This document shows, piece after piece, positions 37,501 to 49,500 of a stretch of 64,000 bases of DNA. Source of the DNA: Siderastrea siderea (taxonomy: Eukaryota; Cnidaria; Anthozoa; Scleractinia; Rhizangiidae). The notes under the pieces are model-generated. The model made no database searches, was not told the DNA's origin, and saw only the letters and a program-made list of their open reading frames with translations. The stretch covers positions 45,780,701 to 45,844,700 of the forward strand of contig OZ034969.1 of the NCBI GenBank assembly GCA_964030785.1. Reading direction: 5' to 3'. The position numbers and the translations under genes are program-made. Each line of letters starts with the position of its first letter. Within the stretch, counting starts at the first letter, position 1.

Positions 37501-40500
37501 GGGGGAGAGACTGGTCAAAGAGAAAGGACAGTGTACAAAGGGAGAAGGAGGGTAGGGGGAGAGATTGGGCAAAGAGAAAGGACAGTGAACAAAGAGAGAA
37601 GGAAGGGAGGGGGAGAGACTGGGCAAAGAGAAAGGACAGTGAATAAAGAGAGAAGGAGGGGAGATTGGGGAAAGAGAAAGGACAGTGTACAAAGGGAGAA
37701 TGAGGCTTTACAGGCTTTCTCTTGAAAACAAGGATCGTTGTCTGAGGATAGGATACATGTTCTCAGTGAGAGTTCTATTGAATTGTGGTTCTTGGTAAGA
37801 TCGAATCATGTGCGTCTGCTTTACAAGCAATCTGTTTAAGGTGTCTGAACACAGTTTGCGCGAGCTCTACGATTTGTACTGCTGACGTGAATAAGTGCGG
37901 GCGCATAAGGCTTTGAGAAAAACAAGCATGGCACCTGTTGGCGCCTGCACAGCGATCATTTCATTTTGTTCAGTGAAGATTGTGCAAATGTTTTTTTGCA
38001 AGTGTAAGGGTTTTTTCCGTCTTAACAATCAAACAGTTTGTTATGTGTGAAAAGAGTTTTTTTTTTTCAATGTATTAAAGGTAATACTCTTGGAAAATAC
38101 CCTGTATTTCTGGGATTGTTTGTATGGATCGAGAAGGATCGAGAATCCTGTCAAATACAGCGCATGCGTAGTTAACCAGAGAATTGTGACTGCACGATGT
38201 AGTGGAAATGCACTGATTTCTATGGAACCGCCTGTTAGAATTTCATGAAATTTGGTAGAATAATAGTTCAGAACACGCTTAGCTCGCCTGGAAACAAAAA
38301 TTGAAATCAGACAGAGGACATGTTCAGAAAACGTTAAAATGCAAAACACAAAATAACAGAAGATCTCTCTCTGTCAAAATTTCACAAAACCAGTGTCAAT
38401 AGGCCAGTATTTTTCTGAGTTTCCTAGAGACAAATGATGGAAAAAATCTAACGACTGAATTTTCTGAAAATAAATCAAACCCATTATTTAATGCTGGTTT
38501 ACTACCAGCTGTGTTGCCATGGTAACGGTACCTAGTTCAATAAAACATATCAAAATACAATCTTCTTTAGTTGAACTTGCACCTTGCCAATTTTGGCTGC
38601 CCAACTGCCAGTGGTTTGAAAATAACGATAAATAGCGCATAGGTACAAGAAAACTGTGTTTGGCCACCTTAAAAGTACGCTCTTTGGTGTTCCTAACTGG
38701 TTTTGACAGGTTTCGTCTGGGGTTTGTATTTTGATCACTTGTGGCAGTGGAAGTGAAAATTATTGCACACTTGCAATCAGTTGTCTGGCCAATCAGAGCT
38801 GGCACCAGAATCTGATACACTGCAAGGTGCCCTGGTACAGTTGGTGTCATGCTTTTGTCTACAGGCTCTTTGGTACCCACCCTCTCCCCATCCCCAAGCC
38901 TTACGCCCCTTGCTTTGCTTGGTGGTTGTCTTTTTGTGTCCTGTTCATCACTATTAACCCTTCAGTGTTCACAAGCAACTTGCAAAGTTTTCCTCCCCAG
39001 TTGCCAGGTAATATTTAACAGTTTGTATTTTCATTGCAGTTCCTCAAAGACCAACATTAAAGGTCAGCCCTACTCACCAAGCCAGCCAAGTACTTACTGA
39101 GGCAAAGAGTGGATCAATTTCATGCCAGTTTGATGGAAATGTCCTTTCCTATCAATGGGTGCTGCCCAACCGCAGACCATTGCCATCTCGAATGCGTGCT
39201 GTAGGAAATGTCTTGCAGATAGACAAAGTCTCAAGCGTGGACAGTGGAACTTATACTTGTGTGGCAACAGGTGGATCAAGCGGCAGCGAGGTTGTGGAAG
39301 CTCAAATTAGTGTTACAGTCAAAAAGCAACGTGAGTATTCTATGCATGATTGAACGGCTTTGTGGGAAATGGGCTTGATGATTTTGCTGCTATTTTGGTT
39401 TAACTTGGAATTACTCAGGATGTTATCATTTTATAGACTTTGAGTTATACATACATAAAACGTTTTTGACGATTATTTTTGTTTTTACTAGAAGCCATTG
39501 CGCTGGAGAATTTTCCCTTAGTTACAGCCATAAATTTACCTAGCATCTCAAGGACAGTAACTTTTGGTCGATTTTGGTTGATATCTTTTACAGAAAAGAA
39601 AAGAAACAATGCAGTAGTTTTACCTTGCTTTGCTTGTGCGTTGCATTCACAAGCAAGGGTGCAGTTGTAAAATAACTACATATGGCAGCAATCTTTCAAG
39701 GTAATGAAGTGAAGCAATTCTAAGGAGGGGAGATCGGAGATTTTCTAAAAAGAAATCAACGTAATTCTCTCAAGGTTGTACCTTATTAATCATTCAGTTA
39801 TCGATCGTTTGATAAGATAAAATAGATTCTTATCATCGGACACTTATATATCTTTCTTTGTTTGTATATAAGCCCCTTCTGGAGCAAGCCTCTGTGAGGA
39901 GCCTGTTAAAGTTGGAACTTGCACAAATTTCAAGGTTCGGTGGTATTTCAACAAGAACCAAGGAGAATGTGTGGCATTTGTGTACACTGGCTGTAAAGGA
40001 AACTCTAACAACTTTGTTAGCAAGGATAAATGTGAATCCATGTGCAAGATGAAAGGTAAGTTAATTTATCAAAAAGGGATTTAGTAACTATAGTTAATGG
40101 CAGACCCAGAACTAGCCAAAGTAAGTGGCAATTTGAGGGTTTTTGGGGCGTCTTAGTGGAAAAAGTGGGAAGGTACTTCAATTCAAATAGTTTTGTCTGA
40201 GCTCCTCTGCTTCTCGCCACCATATAGTCTTCCATAATATATTGTTAAGTCAACCTTTGTCTTGCACCTTCCTTTAACTGACCCCTTAATATCCCTGCCT
40301 CTCATCATCCCAGGCAGGCAGCATGGCCAAGTGGTCAGAGGTACTGACTTCAAATTAGGCAGTCCTGAGTTCAAATCTTTTCCCTGACCACAAGCTGGAT
40401 TTGTTTCACCGCAGTAGTACATGTGTGGTCACAGCAGCTGTTTCATGTACATGTAAATAGACATCTTGTTAGCCTACAACCAGTCGTTATGTTTAATTTG

Positions 40501-43500
40501 TAATACTGCTTTTAGCTGTTTACAATACGTGTCCCCAGTTAGAAGTGCAGAGTTAAATACACCACCACTTGAATAAAGTGATTTATGTAATTTTGTACCT
40601 TAAATGTCTCTTATTTTTGACCTTAACCCCTCCCTCTGGCTGCATCATTTCATAATTTTCTCCCTCATAACCATCTCCATCACCATCACTATCAAGCCCA
40701 CTTCTTGTGCTTTATCCCTTATACATGAAGTCTCCCCCCTAACCCCTACCCTACTCTAGTCTTTTTTCCCTGATGCTCCATCACCTTGTGTCATGCACCA
40801 CTTGAACCAAGCCCTTTAATGATGACAATGGTCAAAGAGGGAACCCTTCTTGCCCAGGTGGTTCCCATTTGGACCATTCAAAGAAAATAATATCAAGAAC
40901 ATGTTGCATTGTATCTTTTGTAATGTATTTATGACAGATGTTCCAGACAACAGGGTGTGTCCTGCTGCCATTACATCACCAAGATGTACACAACACAGCT
41001 CCAGAAATGAATGTTCATCAGATGGTGACTGTGTGGATGGAACAAAGTGCTGCTCAGTTGAGTGTTGCCCTGGGGGCTGTAAAAAACAGTGTGTCAAACC
41101 TGTTTTACCAGGTACCATTAACATTTTATTAAATAATTTTTGTTGAAGGTGGGAAGGATAGGTGGGATACCAAGTGAAAAGAGGGTAACGTCCAGCAGAA
41201 GAAAGGGTGAGATTCAGACGAAATTGGGGTGTGATCCAGGAGAAAAGGGGTACGTTCCTGGAGAAAATGAGGTGAGATCCTAGAGAAAAGGGGGTGAGAA
41301 CCAGGAGAAATTGGGATGAGAGCCAGAAGAAATTGGGGTGAGATCCAGGAACATTGGGGTGAGAGCTAGGAGAAATTGGGATGAGATCCAGGGTAAAATT
41401 GGGTTGAGAGCCAGGAGAAATTGGAGTGAGATCCAGGAAAAATTGGGGGTGAGATCCAGGCAAAATTGGGGTGAAGGGCAGGAGAAATTGGGATGAGAGC
41501 CAGGAGAAATTGGGCTGAGGTCCAGGAAAAATTGGGGTGAGAGCCAGGAGAAATTGGGGTGAGAGCCAGGAGAAACTGAGATGAGAGCCTGGAGAAATTG
41601 TGGTGAGTTCTAGGAGAAACTGGGGTGAGAGCCAGGAGAAATTAGGGTGAGAGCCAGGAGAAATTGGGACGAGATCCAGGAGAAATCGGGATGAGTGCCA
41701 GGAGAAATTAGGGTGAGAGCCAGGAGAAATTAGGGTGAGAGCCAGGAGAAATTGGGGTGAAAGCCAGGAGGAGAAAAGTGAGATCCAGGAGAAATTGGTG
41801 CGAGATCCAGGAGAAATTGGGGTGAAAGTCAGGAGAAGATGAGGTGAGAGCTGGGAGAAAAGGGTGAGATCCAGGAGAAAAGGGGTGGAATGGAGAAGAA
41901 AAGAGCGTGAGGCCCCTGTAAAAATGGTTGAGATCCAGGAGAAAAAAAAAGGGTGAGGGCCAGGGGAAGAAAAGGGTGAGATCCTGGAGAAAATTAAAGG
42001 GAGTGAGATCCAAAAGAAAAGAGAGAGGGAACCAGGAGAAACTTGACATTCATAGGAAACACCGTCTTCCGTTTCTGTTTCAGTCATCAAAATTGCCTTT
42101 TACGGGTTCTTAATAAACCACATTTGCCAAATGGCTGTTAAGACCTGAACACACCTGGACACAATGCACACAAAAACTACAGTGACTAAATACCATAATT
42201 TTCACCCAAATTCATGGTGCAATTTGAAAAGAATTATTGTGCACAATTTGTGAGCTCCTTTACCCCCGCTTCCCTGCCATCTTTCCTTGTGATGGCTCAG
42301 GCACGGCTGTGTTTTAAGCTGCATTTCCTTATACATTTCAGCAAAGATGGGTACCTGTCCTCCACCAGTTGATGACCGGTCAGACTGCAGCAGTGAGTGC
42401 TCGGTTGACCATGACTGTGATGGTAACTTGAAGTGTTGTCAACAGTCTTGTGGACGCATATGCGCTGAACCAGACATGAAAGGCATGTTAATCTTCACGT
42501 TAATCAATATTGTTTTTCATTATTGTATTAAAAAACAAACGATTTCACCATAAAGTAACAGTCAATAGCTAAAGCTTTCATTTGAATGTCTTCGCACTAG
42601 TTTCCTCACATTAGGAGTTTATCCACAAACTGAAAAGATAGAGTTAAACGTTGATGTTGGTTGATGATATTTTAAGCTTTTTAGAAGTGCCCGAGGTTTG
42701 TAAAAGTGCTTTGATGCAGTATTGCGAATTGACAATGGCTTTAATTCAATGGAAAGCTGGTTAAAATAGATATGATTAGTCAACTTGCATTGTAAGTCAG
42801 TCCCTTACAATTTGCCTGCTCCCTTCAGTACTTGGACCTGTGACATAGAATTCTTTTTCAGCAAATGGATATTGCTTGGACGTCCAACATTAAATTGCAT
42901 TACCAAAGTTGATATCTATGACTTTGAGGCCAGTGGTTTCACTCAGTATTTATATGAAATATAACATGAAATAACAAATTATGAATTAAAATTATTCTTA
43001 CTATGTGTCAGCTTAAAAATGTCACTTTTTCTCTGTGGAGAAATTAGGTCACTTACTCTAAGAGATGGATAAACAAGGATTAAACAAATTTCGTTAAACT
43101 TCGTTAAACTTCGGTAAACAAATTTAGACTCAGTGATCTCTTTACCTGTCAAATTGACCTCTATTTCGATTTTCTTAAACAGATAAAGTGTGCAAAGCTG
43201 TGTTAGATGTAGCATTTCTGCTTGATTCTTCTGGAAGCATTGGTCGCCGTAACTGGAAGTTGGTGCTTGATTTTGTCAAGGACGCGGTCAAGGCATTTGG
43301 GTTTTCACCTAGTGGATCTCATTTTGCCTCCATTTCGTATTCATCATATGCAGTGGTAGACTTTAGATTCAACACTCTTACTGGTGACAAACTTAATGCG
43401 GTGGAACTGAACAAGATTGTGGACAGGATAAAGCACCAAAGAGGATACACATACATTGACAGAGCTTTACTACTTGCTGACAAGGAAATCTTCAGTGAGA

Positions 43501-46500
43501 GAGGTGGCATGAGACAGGCTGTGCGAAAGGTATTATTACTAAAATGTGTTTTACCCTGTCCTGTCGATTACAAACCCCTAATAAATATATCCCAATAAAT
43601 ATATCATATAAGACCTTTGGGTGATTAGTGTTGCTGTATGTTTTTACCAGTTGTGCTGTATTTTGAGGAACCTGCAAGGTGGGTCAAAATAAAAACAACG
43701 AGATAAAAATGTGATACTGCACAACAAAAAGCAAAAGAAGCATTAATTCTACCAAAACTTGTAGGATTATGCCACTATACTACGAGTCCTTAGCACTTTT
43801 AAGCGTTAAAGCATTTGTCAATTTTGCATGAATTTCACCAAAAAAATTGTCCATCTAAGGGAAACCTATACACTGCTCGACTGGCTGTAGTTCACCAATA
43901 AATTCTTTCTGACAAAATATCAGGGGCCAGATATTTGTCTGAAGTGTCTGAAGTCTTGCCTGAATTCTTTTCTAAAGTAAGTTTCAGGTGTTTTTTAGGG
44001 TGTTGAAAATGTAATGATTATCGAGTTTCAAAACCACGACCCTGTAATCCCAATAATAAATAACTAACTGACCCATATTGAGGAAGTATTCAACAGGATC
44101 ATGTGAAAATGAAGACGTTATTCTTCAGCACGTTGAATACAAAGTAAATAAAAAATGTGTTCCTTATTCCATAGGGCTGTATGTTTGGAATTTGCTATTG
44201 CACTATAAAGATGCATATTTGCATTTACCACTGTATGCAATGATTGCATTCCTATTACCAATGCTAGGTTTGCTTCTTGATAACTGATGGGGCACAAACA
44301 AGAAGTGGAAAGAAGGGACCTTACACTCCGCTAGCCCAGGCATCTCAGCCACTGAAAGACAAGGGAGTAGATGTTTGGACAATTGGTATTGGGAAACGAG
44401 TGAACATTACAGAGCTTCAGATAATAGCATCTGATCCTAAAAAAGTTATAGTCGTGTCTTCATTCAAAGAATTGAAGCCTATCATAGAGGAGTTACAGAG
44501 GAAGGCATGTGAAGGTATGTATGTGCATGTATATGTTGTGGATATGCTGTTCCAGGTTGTAATAACATTAGAGAGATTTAGCTTTGCACGGTATGTTCGC
44601 GATAAGCCATCTGCTGATATTACTACAGTGTAAATTTGTGAACAGTTTAAGTGTGATAGAAAATGGCTTTTTGGGTATTAACCTAGGCAATAGCCACCAG
44701 TTGAATGTGGTTTTCTTGAGATGTTTTGACATCACTCTCATAATTTCCGTGCCTTTTGCATGAAATAGCCTGACAGCCTTTCTGAAGGTGGAAGCCAAAT
44801 GTCAGTTGGTGTTCCAGTGTTTTTGCTTCCAATTTGTGTATACTCTGACAGTTAGCCATTGTTTTACATTGAATATAAAATAAAAACCGATTCGGTAGTT
44901 GTGAAAAAAAAAAATATAAAAAACCAAATAAATGCTCTCTTTGTTGACGAACGTGAAAACAGTCCATCTGTGGAAACGTGGAAATGGCAAAAGGCTGTCA
45001 GCAAACATGGAGAATGATGGTCACGTAGTTGTTTCTGTCCTTCATATTTGCCTTCACTAAAGCCGTCTAATATTTTATTTAAGAGGCCATTAAAAATTCC
45101 AAGAGGACCATCGTGATTGAATAGGTTAGCCTTGTTCAGTACGTATCACACAAATGAATAGCTTTTTTTGGATGCTCTGATTGACTTCTAAAACTTGCGA
45201 TAGCATTATTAATTTTTGCTAGCATCCACTGAGTGAGGCAGTGGTATGGTTGCCTTGTGCATGTTTGACTCTTTTAGCAGGGAACAAAAAAGCTTTTAGG
45301 ATCTGACTAATCTTAGCGTCAGTAAACAGTGGTCGGTATTTACTGAGCTGCAGGTAAACATCTCCACTTCATTGTGATAGATAAGCATCCCATCCAGGGG
45401 GGATTAGTAACACTCCTAGATGCTTCATGCTACAACCTTTATGAGACACCTGTTGCTAGCAGTAACACTTTGTTTGTTTTGGATACAACAGAGGAAAAGG
45501 AAACCACCAAGTGTCAGAAAGAATACCTTGCAGCCACAAAGAATCCTGCCCCTGGACGCTTTGTACCGAGGTGCGACCTGAACGGCAGCTATGCTGATGT
45601 GCAGTGCCGTGGGTCTGTTTGTTATTGTGTGGACAAGGATGGAAATGAGATCATAGGGACAAGAACACCTGTTGCATCTGGCAATCCAGTCTGCAAAGAG
45701 CCTTGTAAGTTTTACTATTTTACGTGCATTACGTGAAGGATGTATGAGATCTCTATCATGTTTTATAGAGTATGAGAGCAACACATTCATAGCTGCATGC
45801 ACAGAACGTGTAGACATTTTCTTAATTAAGTTGCAAGAACCATGTTGGTCAAACAAACCAATTTATCAAAGTTTGTTTTGAATTGAAAGGAATTTTTTTT
45901 TTGGGGGGGGGGGGGTTATATTTGCACCACTGCTAGGGTCGTTTGTTACTGTGAATTTGGCACATTTTCAAGCTTATATTTGGGAGATCTCCGAAGTGTC
46001 TCTTTGAAGGGTAAATCAATTCATTTTCATTAACCTATTGACTGCTACCCTGGCCAAAACTGGGAGGGTCAAGTTTTTTGCCTATTGAAACGGCTAGCCA
46101 GTACCCATTTATACTCCTGGGTGGAGAGAAACCATTTGAATTAATTAAAGTGTCTTGTCTAAGGAAACCACAGGACGTGGTGAAGAGACCTCTGGCATCT
46201 TCAGACAGCTCCTCCAACCTTCCAAACTTCCGACTAAGAGCCCATTGCACTAACTACTACTCCACCACATCTCCAGATACTTCGACAGGTGTTACGTATT
46301 TACTTCAATTCTGTTCTTTCCTTTAAACTGCAGATAATCTGACACCTTGCCAAGAGGCATACAGAAAAGCAACTCAAAATCCCAAAGTTGGGAGTTACAT
46401 TCCCAGGTGCAAAGATGATGGTAACTTTGAGAACATACAATGTGAGGGAGGGAGTGGACATTGCTGGTGTGTGGACAAAGATGGAAAAGAAATAGCAGGA

Positions 46501-49500
46501 ACAAGAACAACGGGAAATCTTCAATGCCCTGATCCAGGTATGTCAACAAAAAATGGCACAAAATTTTCCAAGATGCAAACTGGACTTGAAGGCCAAGTTG
46601 TTACTTAAAAGCCCTTTTTCCGTGCACAGCCCTTCAATCCGAAAAAAAAAATAGGAAATCTGCACCACAAGAAAGGGAAGTGGTGACCCAAATGTGGTTG
46701 GCCACACTTTAGAATTGATCTGCAGACTCAAAAAGTACAAATGTATCGCCACAAAGCTTGATCCATTGAGGAAAAGAGACAAGTTGGCACACATGATTAC
46801 CTATGCTATTTTAAGGATTTCACAAACAGCCCTGGTGCTACATATAGTGACGCATGCCCAGTCGTCACCATCGCCTGATGAAGTCTAGCTGTGAGCAGTT
46901 GAAATGTCCTGATCCACGTAAACCACGATAAATACCACAACTTTCATGGTTTTACTTTATTTAGTCAAAGCTCAAAATGACATTCAGAAAATGGTGTACA
47001 CTATTCATTCATAACAATTATCAATAGTAGTGGCATTTGTAAATGTAAAACATCGTACACATATGTTTGCCCTCAGCAACCCAGCCCAACTACACTGATT
47101 GCCAGAGGCGTTATATGGAGCTGTCCAAAAACCCAGTTTCTGGGCAGTACATCCCCTGGTGCCGGCCTGATGGTGGATATTACTGGCGTCAGTGCTATGG
47201 TTCGTACTGCTTCTGTGTTGATCAGAATGGGAATGAGATTATTAAGACACGAGTCTACAGCAGTAATGGAGGACCAAAATGCTCAGAAGATGGTAAGGGT
47301 TGGTTAAAACAATACTTGCACTTAATGTTTCTTTATTATTTTTTTAAATTCAAAACAACGTTTAAGCTTGCGATTGACAGTCAGAGGAGAATTGTTTTCA
47401 TCTTTCAAAACGGAGCTCCTGCTTTCTGCCTATGAGTGCAGAACACCATAGTTATCAAATGGGTAAATCTTTGCAGCTCACTGTGGATGGATATGGCGTG
47501 TGCCTTGTACTTACATATCTGTGTCAAATGGGTCAATCTAAAGCTAAATTAAATGTTGTACATGAAATAAAACAACACTGCTTGTGTTACACAGTTGAAC
47601 ACGTATAGTACGTGTGATTTTCTAATATGAAAGGTGCAGGTTTGACTCGCATTCCAGGTGATTCCTCATGGTTTTTTGTTCCTTTTTTAGAGTTTGTTTT
47701 GTTCCGTTTTTCTTTTTTTTGTTTTGATTTTTGGGGAGCATTGCAGTTAACTTTGCCAATGCACAAGTGGCTTCGAGTGTTCATGATTTTATTTGGTTAG
47801 GAGCTCTGCTATAAGGATAGCCTTCAGCTATATTTATAAATTTTATTGTTGAACATGGTTTAGATGACTTTTCTTCGATTGCGATTTAACCTAATTTCCA
47901 AATAATTTTCCTCAGTGCTAGGTCACTGTTGAGAATTGTTTTAATCGCTATCACCTTTCAGATCTAACAGAGATGTAATTTTCTCTGCAGGAGGAGTGCT
48001 GACTCCCTGTCAAGTAAGCGCTCTTCAAGAAAGATCTCTTCCATCACTTAGCTCGGTGTCCTTCACATATCGCTGTAAGAAAGATGGCAGCTATGAAGAA
48101 GTGCAGTGCCAGAAGTACGGCATTTGTTGGTGCGTTGATGAAGATGGCAATGAAATTCCTGGCACTAGGAGTAGCAGTGCAATCAGATGTCCAAGGAGTG
48201 GTAGGTCTAAACTGACACAAAAAACGTTCCTGTTAAGTGATTGAGTGGTGATTATATGTATACTTGTGCAAAATTGTACTGAAACCTAAATTAGAGATAT
48301 CTGAAATTTGGCGAATTTGTTTTGGTTGGACCGAAACTTGACCATATGTGTAGCTAAATGCATGTAAGTCACCAAATTTCCGTAAATTCTGTTTGCATTA
48401 CTTTTGCATAGCATGTGGCTTACATGATTAATTATCTGACCAGTGTCCTAGCTGGACTAGGCAACAATAGAGCTTGGAATTCGTTTCAGAATCTGCACCA
48501 AACAGATTCTATCTGTTTAGGATAATTTGTACATTCATTCACAAATTAATGAACCTGGTTCGGTAGCATCTGGATTAAAATTATCCCGTTGAGAATTTGA
48601 ATATTGCGCACGTGCTCATAAAACCTGACACAGAGAATTTAAATGTTAAATGTATACCGGAATTGGTGGTGGATTTTATGTGTACAGTGGTTCCTTGCCT
48701 TATGGCTACTCCAGTAATACAGCCGTCTTGTTATTATAACCACTTTTTCTCGGCCCATAGAAGCAAAGCACATGTCTTCATTTCCATACCTAAAAACATT
48801 GTTTATCTGAGAACATTGTTGACAGTACCTTATTTTTATGGCGGATGGTGGTCGTATTATCAGGTTGAACTGTACTGTAGTTTCAGTTTCTCCCAAGCTC
48901 AGACTTGTTAAAGGATCGGGTTACTGAGAATCTTCGTCAGAATTTTCTCTGACGAAGGGTTATTAATGCTCGAAACGCCAGCTTTCAATTTCTCCACGGT
49001 GGCCAATTTACCTTATCAACTCAGTGGATGAATCCAAATTTTTGTGTTTCACTTCCGCACCAATGCAGCGCCACAGTTTCTGTAGAAACTAATCCCCTCG
49101 TTTGTGACAATAAAGTAGCCATTTTCTGGCCGTTGACAAAGGCTGGATCGCACGGGATGGGATCGGATCGGACTGACAAAATCTGGATCGGATCGGACCG
49201 GACTCGCAAAACCTGGATCGAGTCAAATTCTATTAAAGAAACCCATATCAGCTCATTGAAAGTAGGTGCATTTCAAATTCTCATTAAAAGTGGTCAAGCG
49301 GTATCTCTGGATCAAGATGACGAAGAGAGATCAGGCTTTTGTGGTTAAGACTTACCGTTTATTGTTATGCATTTAAACTACTTCATAAACGATTACTTCT
49401 TTCTAGAGGGAGAGATCCAAGCAGACAGACAAAGAGGAATAGAGCCTTAAAGTAACAATGACATCAAGATAATCTTGTCTTTGCCGCTTTTTACTTGAAA

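Larger units (their letters stand above)
45705..47990 (+). other. Introns 10-12 (around exons 11 and 12)
   Basis: Intron 10 (45705-46333) has a T10/G14 run at about 45890-45915. Intron 11 (46538-47076) has a hammerhead-like core at 46875-46908. Intron 12 (47293-47990) is featureless. Confidence 0.5.

Noticed and set aside
40816..42090. 424-codon minus-strand frame
   Set aside because: It follows the 22-bp intronic minisatellite (66 bases = 22 codons) and overlaps exon 6 on the other strand.
45374..45491. Extension of exon 10 upstream to the in-frame ATG at 45374
   Set aside because: The acceptor at 45490-45491 gives the phase-1 border shared by all TY exons; the upstream residues have no domain features.
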